Shown: positions 1 through 15,071 of the stretch, in pieces
Layout of the letters: every line of letters begins with the position of its first letter
Position numbering within the stretch: the stretch's first letter is position 1
Source of the DNA: Streptomyces fungicidicus
Lineage (GTDB): Bacteria; Actinomycetota; Actinomycetes; Streptomycetales; Streptomycetaceae
Assembly: GCF_003665435.1 (NCBI RefSeq)
Contig: NZ_CP023407.1
Location: forward strand, 2,294,001 to 2,358,000
DNA: 64,000 nucleotides
Reading direction: 5' to 3'
Position numbers and translations under genes: made by a program
The notes under the pieces: generated by a model
The model's database searches: none
The model's input: only the letters and a program-made list of their open reading frames with translations
Told to the model about the DNA's origin: nothing

Positions 1-2083
1 CCTCGGGCGCCTCGGCGGCGATCAGCCGGAACAGGCCGGTGGTGAACAGAGTGGCGGTGATCCGGTCGGCGGCGAGGACCCGGCCGATGGTGGCGATGTC
101 CAGGTCGCCGGGCGGGCCGACGACGAGGGTGGCGCCGTTCAGCAGCGGGATCCACATCTGGTACGTGGAGGCGTCGAAGGCGTGGGCCGACTGGAGCAGC
201 ACCCGCTCCTGCGAGCCGTTGGCGAACCGGCTGTCGGCGGCGAGGTCGCCGATGCCGCGGTGGGTGACGGCGACGCCCTTGGGCCGGCCGGTCGAGCCGG
301 AGGTGTACATGATGTAGGCGACGCGTTCGGCGCCGGGCGGCATCGGCACGCCGCCCTCGGGCAGCGGGTGGTGGTCCGGCAGGTCGCCCTGCTCCAGGAT
401 CACCTTCACCCCGCTGTCGGCGAGGACGTGCGCCCGCCGGGCCGGCGGCCAGCGGTGGTCGACCGGGACGTAGACGGCGCCGGCGCGGATCACGCCGAGC
501 ACGGCCAGGACGTACTCGGCGGAGCGGTCCATGGCGATGGCGACGGGCTCCTCGTCGCGCACTCCGCGCTCGCGCAGCCAGGCGGCGATCCGCTCCACGC
601 GGTCGGTGAGTTCCGCGTAGGTCAGCGAGAGGCCGCCGCAGACCAGCGCCTCCCGGTCGGGTGTCGCGGCGGCGCGCAGCGCCAGCAGTTCGGGCAGGGT
701 GCGCGCCCCGTCGGGGGCGGGCGGCGGGCTCCACTCGGTCAGCAGCCGGGAGCGCATGCCGGGGTCCAGCACGTCGACGGTGCCGGCCGGGACGGCCGGG
801 TCGGCGACGAAGGACTCCAGCACGGCGGTCAGGGCGCGGCTGTAGCCCTCGATCCGGGCCTCGTCGAAGGCGTCGGCGCGGTAGGTGAAGCGCAGTTCGA
901 GCGAGTCGCCGGGGATGACCATGAGGGCGAGCGGGTAGTGCGCGCCGTCGGTGGAGAAGACCCCGGCGACCGACAGCCCGCCGGGCAGGGTGAGGGCGGC
1001 CGGGTCGACGGGGAAGTTCTCCGTCACGGTGAGGGTGTCGAACAGGTCGCCGTGGCCGGCCGTGCGCTGGATCTCCGCGAGGCCGAGGAACTGGTGCGCC
1101 ATCAGGGCGCGCTGCTCGTCCTGGAGCCGCCGGCACAGCGCGAGCAGCGACTCGTCGCGCTCCAGTCGCACCCGCACCGGCACGGTGTTGAGGAACAGGC
1201 CGACCATGGTGTGCACGCCGGGGATCTCCGGCGGCCGGCCGGCGAGGGTCATGCCGAAGGTGACGTCGGCGCGGTCGGTGAGCCGGCCGAGCAGCAAACC
1301 CCAGGCGGCCTGTACGACGGTGTTGAGGGTGAGGCCGAGTTCACGCACCCGCCGGTTGAGCCGGTCGGTGGTCTCCGGCGACAGCCGGGCGCCGACCTTG
1401 CTGGGCAGCACGGCCGCGGAACGGTCGTCGGGCAGGGCGGCCAGCAGGGTCGGTCCGTCGAGCCCGGCGAGCGCGTCCCGCCAGGCCCGGCCGGCGGCGG
1501 CGCGGTCCTGCTTGGCGAGCCATCCCAGGTGGTAGCGGAACGGTGTCACCGGGGGCAGCGCGGAGGCGTCGCCGCCGGCCGCGTACAGCTCGAACAGTTC
1601 CCGCACGAGGACCGGCGCGGACCAGCCGTCGAGCAGGATGTGGTGGTTGGTGACGAGCAGCCGGTGCCGCAGCGGCGCGGTGCGCACCACGGTGAACCGG
1701 AGCAGGGGCGGGTGGTGCAGGTCGAAGCGGGCGGCCCGGTCCCGTTCGGTGACCTCGCGCAGCGCCTCCTCCCGCTCCGGCCCGGGCACCTCGGTCAGGT
1801 CGACCAACCGCCAGAGCGGGTCGACGGACTTCGGGACGAACTGCAGGGGGCGCGCCCCGCCGTCCCGGAAGCCCGCGCGCAGGTTGCCGTGCCGCTGGAG
1901 CAGGACGCGGGCGGCGGAGTGCAGGGCGGGCACGTCGAGCGGACCGTCGATGTCCATGCCGAGTTGCATGACGTAGACGTCCGGGCCGTCCTGCTCGTCG
2001 TACTGCGCGTGGAAGAGCAGGCCCTCCTGCAGCGGGGTGAGCGGCAGGACGGCTTCCAGCGACGAGGGATCGGTGGTGCTCAT
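1..2083 (-). CDS. Non-ribosomal peptide synthetase, N-terminal part (C-A...), runs off the window
   Basis: Reverse-strand reading from ATG at 2083 is open to base 1 with no stop, so at least 694 residues are present and the 3' end is missing. Residues 1-440 form a condensation domain. It opens with LPLTPLQEGLLFHAQ and has the catalytic motif NHHILLDGWS near residue 148. An adenylation domain follows from about residue 470, with core A3 [11 protein letters not shown] and the A4 region FDASTYQMW. The window stops before the rest of the specificity code (first residues D-A-Y), so the substrate cannot be read. It starts 3 bp after the stop of the upstream NRPS on the same strand, so the two are co-transcribed. 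It should supply the third and later modules of the same assembly line; Leu would be expected if the product is WS9326A-like, but that is inference. Confidence 0.93.
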   Translation of the reverse strand, partial: MSTTDPSSLEAVLPLTPLQEGLLFHAQYDEQDGPDVYVMQLGMDIDGPLDVPALHSAARVLLQRHGNLRAGFRDGGARPLQFVPKSVDPLWRLVDLTEVPGPEREEALREVTERDRAARFDLHHPPLLRFTVVRTAPLRHRLLVTNHHILLDGWSAPVLVRELFELYAAGGDASALPPVTPFRYHLGWLAKQDRAAAGRAWRDALAGLDGPTLLAALPDDRSAAVLPSKVGARLSPETTDRLNRRVRELGLTLNTVVQAAWGLLLGRLTDRADVTFGMTLAGRPPEIPGVHTMVGLFLNTVPVRVRLERDESLLALCRRLQDEQRALMAHQFLGLAEIQRTAGHGDLFDTLTVTENFPVDPAALTLPGGLSVAGVFSTDGAHYPLALMVIPGDSLELRFTYRADAFDEARIEGYSRALTAVLESFVADPAVPAGTVDVLDPGMRSRLLTEWSPPPAPDGARTLPELLALRAAATPDREALVCGGLSLTYAELTDRVERIAAWLRERGVRDEEPVAIAMDRSAEYVLAVLGVIRAGAVYVPVDHRWPPARRAHVLADSGVKVILEQGDLPDHHPLPEGGVPMPPGAERVAYIMYTSGSTGRPKGVAVTHRGIGDLAADSRFANGSQERVLLQSAHAFDASTYQMWIPLLNGATLVVGPPGDLDIATIGRVLAADRITATLFTTGLFRLIAAEAPE

Positions 2084-2086
2084 TGA

Positions 2087-9784
<7,698 letters not shown>

Positions 9785-10008
9785 CTGTCCTCTGTTCTCT
9801 TCGGGCCGGGCCGATCCGGTGTTCGGCGGTCAGGGCGTGAAATGGCCGGTGCTCAGACCTGCCGACTCAACGGATACACGATCGGGAAATGGCTGTCGCG
9901 GGCCGATGCAATTTCCGGAAACGCCCTCGCCGTAAGGGAATTCAGTTTCTTCTAATCGACCTGTCTGCAGCTAGCGGCAAACGGCCCCGGCGAGCGCGCC
10001 CGGCTCCT

Positions 10009-10014
10009 TAGGAT
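10009..10014 (+). promoter_or_regulatory. Possible -10 element (TAGGAT) upstream of the P450
   Basis: TAGGAT matches the streptomycete -10 consensus and lies 45 bp before the P450 start, in the 274-bp divergent gap between the NRPS operon and the P450. No clear -35 box is visible at 17-18 bp, so a regulator-dependent promoter is possible. The P450 has a Shine-Dalgarno-like AGGGG just upstream of its ATG. Confidence 0.3.
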
Positions 10015-10058
10015 CGGCCCGCAGGAAACGACCTCAGCTCAGATTTAGGGGTAACGTC

Positions 10059-11282
10059 ATGACCGACGCCGAGACGAAGATGGCGACGTGCCCCGTCGCC
10101 CCGCACGGCTGGCCCAACCCGCTGCTCCCGGAGTACGACCAGTTGCCGGAGGGCCGGCCGCTGACGCAGGTCACCATGCCGTCCGGCAGCAAGGCGTGGC
10201 TGGTCGCGCGGCACGACCACATCCAGCGGCTGCTGGCCGACAACCGCTTCAGCGTCGAGCCGCACCCGACGTTCCCGATCCGGTTCCCCGCGCCGCAGGA
10301 ACTGCTCGACATGATCGCCCGCGACGCGAAGAACCTGCTGGTGACCATGGACCCGCCCCGGCACACCCGGGTCCGTCAGATGGCCCTGCCGGACTTCACC
10401 ATCAAGGCCGCGGAGAAGCTCCGGCCGAAGATGCAGGACCTGATCGACTTCTACCTGGACAAGATGGAGGCCGAGGGCGCCCCCGCGGACCTGGTCCAGG
10501 CGCTGGCCCTGCCCTTCCCCGCCCAGGTGATCTGCGAGCTGGCCGGCATCCCCGAGGACGACCGGGAGATCTTCACCCGCAACGCCGTGATCATGGTGGG
10601 CACGCGCCACTCGTACACCATGGAGCAGAAGCTCGCGGCCAACGAGGAGCTGATGAAGTACTTCGCGGCCCTCGTGACCGAGAAGCAGAGCAACCCGACC
10701 GACGACATGCTCGGCAACTTCATCGCCCGGGCCGGCAAGACCGACGAGTTCGACCACCACGGTCTGACCCTGATGACCAAGATGCTGCTGCTCGCGGGCT
10801 ACGAGTTCATCGTGAACCGCATCGCGCTCGGCATCCAGGCCCTGGTGGAGAACCCCGAGCAGCTCGCCGCGCTGCGCGCCGACGTGCCGGGCCTGATGCC
10901 CAAGACCGTGGACGAGGTGCTGCGCTACTACAGCCTCGTCGACGAGATCATCGCCCGTGTCGCCCTGGAGGACGTCGAGATCGACGGCGTCACCATCAAG
11001 GCGGGCGAGGGCATCCTGGTCCTCAAGGGCCTGGCCGACCGCGACCCGGCCAAGTACCCGAACCCGGACGTCTTCGACATCCACCGGGACTCCCGCGACC
11101 ACCTGGCCTTCGGCTACGGCGTCCACCAGTGTCTCGGCCAGCACGTCGCGCGTCTGATGCTGGAGATGTGCCTCACCACGCTGGTGGAGCGCTTCCCGGG
11201 GCTGCACCTGACGGAGAGCGACGAGCCGATCGAGCTCATCGACGGGCTGCCGCCGGTCCACAAGCTGACGATCGGCTGGTAG
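10059..11282 (+). CDS. Cytochrome P450 of the peptide cluster, candidate N-Me-Tyr desaturase
   Basis: 407 residues, normal length for a soluble bacterial class I P450. The heme-ligand loop FGYGVHQCLGQ lies near residue 350, and the K-helix ExxR is EVLR in VDEVLRYY. The I-helix reads LLAGYEFIVN near 245, so the usual AGxDT acid-alcohol pair has no Thr; its dioxygen activation may be atypical. It is followed after 4 bp by its own 3Fe-4S ferredoxin and is divergent from the Thr/N-Me-Tyr NRPS. In the WS9326A pathway a P450 dehydrogenates the N-methyl-tyrosine residue. The matching module order makes that role the best inference, but hydroxylation cannot be excluded. ATG at 10059 is chosen for its AGGGG ribosome site. 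Confidence 0.93.
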   Translation: MTDAETKMATCPVAPHGWPNPLLPEYDQLPEGRPLTQVTMPSGSKAWLVARHDHIQRLLADNRFSVEPHPTFPIRFPAPQELLDMIARDAKNLLVTMDPPRHTRVRQMALPDFTIKAAEKLRPKMQDLIDFYLDKMEAEGAPADLVQALALPFPAQVICELAGIPEDDREIFTRNAVIMVGTRHSYTMEQKLAANEELMKYFAALVTEKQSNPTDDMLGNFIARAGKTDEFDHHGLTLMTKMLLLAGYEFIVNRIALGIQALVENPEQLAALRADVPGLMPKTVDEVLRYYSLVDEIIARVALEDVEIDGVTIKAGEGILVLKGLADRDPAKYPNPDVFDIHRDSRDHLAFGYGVHQCLGQHVARLMLEMCLTTLVERFPGLHLTESDEPIELIDGLPPVHKLTIGW

Positions 11283-11286
11283 GCCC

Positions 11287-11484
11287 GTGAAGGTAACCGC
11301 CGAACGCGACCGCTGCATCGGGGCCGGTCTGTGCACGCTGCACGCCCCGGCCGTCTTCGACCAGGAGGACGACGGAATGGTGGTCGTCCTCGACGACTCG
11401 CCCACCGGCGCCGCCGCCGACGACGCCCGCAAGGTCGCGGAGCACCTCTGCCCGGGCAAGGCCGTCCTCGTCACCGAGGGCTGA
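11287..11484 (+). CDS. [3Fe-4S] ferredoxin, P450 redox partner
   Basis: 65 residues starting at GTG 11287, 4 bp after the P450 stop, so the pair is one transcript. The N-terminal motif RCIGAGLC and the later HLCP supply three cysteines near residues 12, 18 and 56, with the middle cysteine of a 4Fe cluster missing. This is the typical single [3Fe-4S] ferredoxin of streptomycete P450s. It would pass electrons from a housekeeping ferredoxin reductase to the preceding P450; no reductase is encoded in this window. Confidence 0.93.
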   Translation: MKVTAERDRCIGAGLCTLHAPAVFDQEDDGMVVVLDDSPTGAAADDARKVAEHLCPGKAVLVTEG

Positions 11485-11509
11485 CCGCCCCGTTCCTTCC
11501 CCGTCCCCG

Positions 11510-11562
11510 GGCCGCGGGTCCGGCCCCTCGTCGACGCCGACGAGGGCGCCGGGCCCGCGGCC
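11510..11562 (+). terminator. Long hairpin after the P450-ferredoxin operon
   Basis: A 15-bp stem (11510-11524 with 11548-11562, one G.T pair) encloses a second stem-loop made of CCTCGTCG and CGACGAGG, followed by GTTT. It lies between the ferredoxin stop and the hydrolase start. It would terminate or attenuate transcription into the hydrolase gene. Confidence 0.6.
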
Positions 11563-11601
11563 GTTTCACCCGCCCGCCCCCGTACTGGAGTGGACAGACC
11601 C

Positions 11602-12402
11602 ATGACTCAGCTCAGCGGATGGAAAGTGCTCGCCCCCGGCCGGGACGGCGGCGACCTGGTGCTCGCCGTCGACTTCGCCACCACCGGCCGGTCCGACTCG
11701 GCCTTCTCCGACCTCGCCCCGCGTCTCGACCCGGCGCTCGCCGTGTGGGAGACCCGCCAGCCGGCCGGCGCCGGACCCCTGCCGGCCGAGGAGTACCTCG
11801 CGCTGTGGGACGGCGGGGCGGCGGCCGACGGCCGCCGGGTGCGGGCCGTGCTCGGCTACTGCGCCGGCAGCGTGTTCGCCGGCGAGCTGGCCGCCCGTGT
11901 CGCGGCCCGGCAGGACGAGGCGCCCCAGCTGGTGCTGTTCGAGCCGGAGGTGCCGGCCCCGGCCGGCCTGTACCGGGACTTCGCCGCGATGATGAACCAG
12001 TTCGCCTCGGTGCTGACCGCCGACGAGGTGGGCGCCGCCCAGCGGGAGGCCGAGTCCGCCCGCACCGACGACGTGGACTTCGGCGCGTACGGCGACGTCC
12101 TGGTGCGGATCTTCATGGAGCGGGCGGGCGCCGCGTTCGCCCGCGAGGAGCTGGACACCGAGCTGCTGGACGAGTTCGTCGCGGTGTTCCGGTCGTACGT
12201 CTCCTACCTGGGCGCCGCGCGCGGGCTCGACCCGTCCGCCACCTGGCGCACCGGGACCGCCGTGAGCTCCCGTACGCCCTCCGAGGGCGCGGCGCTGGCC
12301 GGGCGGACCGTGGACATCGACGTGGACCACGCGGACATGCTGCGCGACGCGCGGGTGGCCGAGGCGGTCGGGCGGATCATCGGCTCGTACGCGGCGACCT
12401 GA
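11602..12402 (+). CDS. Alpha/beta-hydrolase fold protein with a Cys nucleophile elbow
   Basis: 266 residues. The nucleophile elbow reads GYCAGS near residue 94, so Cys replaces the Ser of type II thioesterases. A distal DVDHADML near residue 243 supplies the expected His, and an acid may be the Glu in LFEPEVP. It is shorter in conserved features than the GHSMG thioesterase elsewhere in the cluster. Cys-elbow members of this fold act as thioesterase-like hydrolases or acyltransferases. A role in releasing or transferring the acyl starter, or in macrocyclisation, is inference only. ATG at 11602 follows a GGAG about 10 bp upstream; the other frame-compatible start at 11590 has no ribosome site. 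It is convergent with the dehydratase operon. Confidence 0.7.
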   Translation: MTQLSGWKVLAPGRDGGDLVLAVDFATTGRSDSAFSDLAPRLDPALAVWETRQPAGAGPLPAEEYLALWDGGAAADGRRVRAVLGYCAGSVFAGELAARVAARQDEAPQLVLFEPEVPAPAGLYRDFAAMMNQFASVLTADEVGAAQREAESARTDDVDFGAYGDVLVRIFMERAGAAFAREELDTELLDEFVAVFRSYVSYLGAARGLDPSATWRTGTAVSSRTPSEGAALAGRTVDIDVDHADMLRDARVAEAVGRIIGSYAAT

Positions 12403-12408
12403 ACGGGC

Positions 12409-12435
12409 GAACCGGCCCCCGCCGGGGGCCGGTTC
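12409..12435. terminator. Bidirectional terminator hairpin
   Basis: A perfect 12-bp stem (GAACCGGCCCCC and its complement, loop GCC) lies between two convergent genes, 6 bp after the hydrolase stop and 22 bp from the dehydratase stop. It would end transcription from both sides. Confidence 0.7.
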
Positions 12436-12457
12436 ACGGTGCGCGGTGCGGGAGCCC

Positions 12458-13405
12458 TCAGGGGGCGGCGGTCATGGCGCGGTCGACCCGCTCGCGCGGC
12501 CGGCTGGAGCCCACCAGGGCGCCGACCGTCATGACGCACCGGTCGCCGTCCCAGGTCTGCCCGGAGACGAAGACGTTGTTCTCCATCAGCCGGTCGATCC
12601 GCGACACATGGCGCAGCACGGCGCCGGGCCGCACCTCGCCGAAGAAGCTGCAGTCGCGGAAGGCGGCGGCCACGGGCACGCCCTGCGCGGTGCCGGTGGA
12701 CAGCCACAGCAGCACCGAGGCCTGCCCGAACGACTCCAGCATCAGCGACCTGGGGTACATGTACCGGGACAGGGGCAGCCCGTCGGCCATCCGCCGGTAG
12801 CAGGGCTCGGAGCCGGAGACCGCCTTGGCGACGGTGATCCGCCGCCCGGGGTCGAGGGATTCGACCCGGTCCACCATGAGCATGGGATGCCGTACCGGCA
12901 GCAGGCCGAGGATGCCGGTGTAGTCGGGGCCGGGGGGCCCGTCGTCCGGGGCGGGCGGCGGGTCCTCGGGGGGCCGCGCCGCGAGGACGGCGGCACGGTC
13001 GCCGAGCGTGGCCTTCACCGCCGCGACGGGGGTGCCGTCCTGCCGGACGCCGTCCGCGGTCACCCGCAGGCGTCCCGGCCCGTCGGGCGTCACCGTGACG
13101 TCCAGACGGATCTCGTCACCGCCCTGCATGGGCGCCAGCCAGCGTCCGGACCGCACCTCCAGGAGGTTCAGCGGCTCGTCCGCGCCGACCAGGCCGGTCA
13201 CCGCCTGGCGCAGCGCCTCGAGGACGAACACCGCGGGCAGCAGCGTCAGACCCGGGAAGTGCCCCTCCATGTAGGGGTCCTCCGGGTCGACGGTCTTGTA
13301 CAGCACGAACCTGGTCCCGGACGGCCCCTCGGAGAGCACCTCCGTCCGGTCCACCGCGCGCAGCGGCGCCGCGTAGCCGCGCCGCACCGGGGCGGGCCCG
13401 GTCAT
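12458..13405 (-). CDS. Double hot-dog 3-hydroxyacyl-ACP dehydratase
   Basis: 315 residues, twice the size of a FabZ/FabA monomer. The N-terminal half has YMEGHFPGLTLLPAV, the FabZ-type GHFPG motif with its His. The C-terminal half begins PVRHPMLMVDRVE and contains MYPRSLMLESFGQA, which aligns with the helix carrying the acidic catalytic residue (here Glu). This arrangement suggests a single pseudo-dimer with one composite active site. It probably dehydrates beta-hydroxyacyl-ACP made by the neighbouring KS/CLF and ACP, giving a polyene or cinnamoyl-type chain. Its ATG overlaps the upstream stop by 4 bp (ATGA), so it is the last gene of a translationally coupled five-gene operon. Confidence 0.85.
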   Translation of the reverse strand: MTGPAPVRRGYAAPLRAVDRTEVLSEGPSGTRFVLYKTVDPEDPYMEGHFPGLTLLPAVFVLEALRQAVTGLVGADEPLNLLEVRSGRWLAPMQGGDEIRLDVTVTPDGPGRLRVTADGVRQDGTPVAAVKATLGDRAAVLAARPPEDPPPAPDDGPPGPDYTGILGLLPVRHPMLMVDRVESLDPGRRITVAKAVSGSEPCYRRMADGLPLSRYMYPRSLMLESFGQASVLLWLSTGTAQGVPVAAAFRDCSFFGEVRPGAVLRHVSRIDRLMENNVFVSGQTWDGDRCVMTVGALVGSSRPRERVDRAMTAAP

Positions 13406-13824
13406 ACGAACCACACCTGCTCGTACTCGGGCCAGCGCAGGGCGAGTTCGGCGGAGTCCAGCAGGACGGTACCGGCGACGAGCCGTTCCGGGTCGAACCC
13501 CAGGGCCGTCACCGCCTCCCGGTCCACGAAGACGGTGAAGTCCTCGGCGACCAGGTCACGGACGGAGCCGCGGTAGTCGGGCAGGGTGTCCAGCGTCATG
13601 GTGCCGAGCCGGACCGCGGGCCGGTAGACGTCCTCCTCGACCGCGAGGGTCACCGCGGCGCCGCGCAGCGCCACGTCCACCCGCTGGAACTGGCCGTGCA
13701 GGTCGAGCAGTCCGTACAGGGCGTGGAAGAACTGCGCCTCGACGGCGCCCCGGTAGGCGCGGTCCAGGACGCACAGCACCGGCGGGCCCGACCCTCGGCC
13801 GGCGGCGGTGGTGGTGCTGCTCAT
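13402..13824 (-). CDS. DsrE/F/H-fold small protein 3
   Basis: 140 residues. After an unstructured start, the segment from PPVLCVLDRAYRG looks like beta1-loop-alpha1, and later RVDVALRGAAVTL like the beta2 region of the DsrE/DsrF (TusC/D) fold. The DsrE-like cysteine of sulfur relay is not obvious; the only Cys is near residue 18. It starts at 13824, sharing one base with the preceding stop (TGATG), and overlaps the dehydratase start. The three adjacent members resemble the DsrE-DsrF-DsrH (TusD-TusC-TusB) set and may form a hetero-oligomer. The assignment rests on fold-like patterns rather than a diagnostic motif. A link to polyketide processing or sulfur chemistry is unproven. Confidence 0.65.
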   Translation of the reverse strand: MSSTTTAAGRGSGPPVLCVLDRAYRGAVEAQFFHALYGLLDLHGQFQRVDVALRGAAVTLAVEEDVYRPAVRLGTMTLDTLPDYRGSVRDLVAEDFTVFVDREAVTALGFDPERLVAGTVLLDSAELALRWPEYEQVWFV

Positions 13825-14234
13825 CAGGCCCCTCCGAGGTAGAGCGTCTGCCGGGCGCCGGCGACGGTGGACGCCAGCCGCAGCGGGGAGCGGTGCCGCA
13901 CCTGCGGCACGTGGTGCACGGCGCCGCGCTCCTCGGAGCAGGCGGTGCACGCGATCCACCCGAACCGGCCCTCGCCGTCGGCGATCATCTGCTGCACGAC
14001 GGCCGACGGGGAGGGGTAATGACCCTCGGGGTCCCGGGTGTTGGGCAGCTTGGTGTCGCCGAAGGTGTCCTGGGTCATCATGTTGGCGTAGCCGCACGCC
14101 CAGACCCGTACCGAACCGCCCCGGTCGAGCACCGCCTGGGACAGCCGCAGGGCCGAGGTGACCACGTCACCGGAGTGCGGGGCCGCGGTCAGGATCAGCA
14201 GCAGGTCCCACATCCGGCGTTCCATGCGCGCCAT
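13824..14234 (-). CDS. DsrE/F-fold small protein 2 with CxxC
   Basis: 136 residues. MWDLLLILTAAPHSGD followed by alpha-helical LRLSQAVLDRGG and VRVWACGYANM matches the DsrE pattern of beta1, loop, alpha1 and beta2. Further on it has WIACTACSEE, a CxxC pair near residue 98 that could be redox- or persulfide-active. It is coupled to its upstream neighbour by TGATG (start 14234). An in-frame GTG at 14243 is a less likely start because it has no better ribosome site. It is the most DsrE-like of the trio. Confidence 0.7.
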   Translation of the reverse strand: MARMERRMWDLLLILTAAPHSGDVVTSALRLSQAVLDRGGSVRVWACGYANMMTQDTFGDTKLPNTRDPEGHYPSPSAVVQQMIADGEGRFGWIACTACSEERGAVHHVPQVRHRSPLRLASTVAGARQTLYLGGA

Positions 14235-14605
14235 CAGTGCCACACCCCCCGGCAGCCGTCCTCGGTGAGCGCGGCGGCCGCGACGTCCATGCCGGCCAGG
14301 CGGACGTGCGGCGACAGCGTGGTGGCGGACAGGGCGCGCTGCGCCGCCGAGAAGTCGTCCACGAGGATCTCGGCGCCGGCCGCGGCCAGCCGCCGGATCT
14401 CGGGGACGTCGGCGCCGACGGCGCTCAGTACGCCGTCCTCCACGAGGAACACCCGCACCCGGTGGCCGGCCTCGGCGAGCGCCACGGCGTCCATGAGGAA
14501 GGCGCCCGCGGTGGGGCCCGCCCAGTTCCCCTTGCTCTCGACCAGGAAGTAGGACGCGGCGCCGGCGCCGGCACGGGTGCCGGCGGCCGCCGTCTGCGCC
14601 TCCAT
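14234..14605 (-). CDS. DsrE-fold small protein 1
   Basis: 123 residues. SYFLVESKGNWAGP and HRVRVFLVEDGVLSA, then AAAGAEILVDDFSA, follow the DsrE/TusD order: a first strand, a substrate loop, a helix, the V-x-V-F-L-x-x-D-G strand, and a late strand carrying the expected position of the sulfur-relay Cys. Here that position is Asp-rich rather than Cys. The only Cys is near the C-terminus (DGCRG). Start ATG 14605 shares a base with the ACP stop (TGATG). Loss of the canonical Cys argues against simple sulfur relay unless protein 2 carries the reactive thiols. Confidence 0.7.
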   Translation of the reverse strand: MEAQTAAAGTRAGAGAASYFLVESKGNWAGPTAGAFLMDAVALAEAGHRVRVFLVEDGVLSAVGADVPEIRRLAAAGAEILVDDFSAAQRALSATTLSPHVRLAGMDVAAAALTEDGCRGVWH

Positions 14606-14856
14606 CAACCGGCCGCTTTCCGGTTCAGCAGGACGTGGATGTCGGGGAACCTGCGGACGGTGCCGAGCTCCTCCTCGGGAATCCTGACCCCGTAGCGCTG
14701 CTCGAGCGTGACCATGAGCTCCAGGGCCACGACGGAGTCGACGCCCAGTTCCTCGATGAGGAGGACGTCGTCGGTCAGCGCCGACAGTTCGACATCCAGC
14801 GTGTCCGCCACCAGCTCGCGAAGTTCCGATACGTCCAGCGTGGTTTCGGCACTCAC
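14605..14856 (-). CDS. Stand-alone acyl carrier protein
   Basis: 83 residues. The 4'-phosphopantetheine Ser lies in LGVDSVVALELM near residue 42, preceded by the helix-I region of a type II ACP. GTG at 14856 is chosen because GGAAAGGG lies 7-10 bp upstream; an ATG at 14880 has no ribosome site. It is the first gene of the ACP, DsrE1-3 and dehydratase operon, divergent from KS/CLF, and should carry the growing polyketide chain that becomes the peptide's acyl cap. Confidence 0.93.
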   Translation of the reverse strand: MSAETTLDVSELRELVADTLDVELSALTDDVLLIEELGVDSVVALELMVTLEQRYGVRIPEEELGTVRRFPDIHVLLNRKAAG

Positions 14857-14957
14857 CGGAATTCCCTTTCCTCGGACCATTCATGCATTTTACGAATAGG
14901 CGTTTCGCGGAGGGATGCTAGGTCAGCGCGGTGGAAGGTGACGAGGCGCGCCGCTGA

Positions 14958-14976
14958 TTGCTGCAGGTACTTGCAA
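14958..14976. promoter_or_regulatory. Candidate LysR-type operator in the ACP/KS divergent promoter
   Basis: TTGC-N11-GCAA is an inverted repeat with the T-N11-A spacing typical of LysR-family boxes. It is centred in the 215-bp gap between the divergent ACP operon and the KS gene. A second 12-bp perfect palindrome, ATTCCCGGGAAT, lies at 14992-15003. The cluster encodes a LysR-type HTH protein (19368-19658), so this is a plausible target. It is seen by eye only. Confidence 0.4.
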
Positions 14977-15071
14977 GCGCCGCGGGCGGTGATTCCCGGG
15001 AATGCATCCTGAATGGTGCCGGCCATTGTGCCGCGCCATCGGGAAAGAGCCAACAGCGAGGCAGGTGCACG

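Noticed and set aside
182..2086. 634-residue plus-strand reading frame across the NRPS
   Set aside because: It is Gly/Arg/Val-rich with no domain and lies antisense to clear C and A domain motifs; a high-GC shadow frame.
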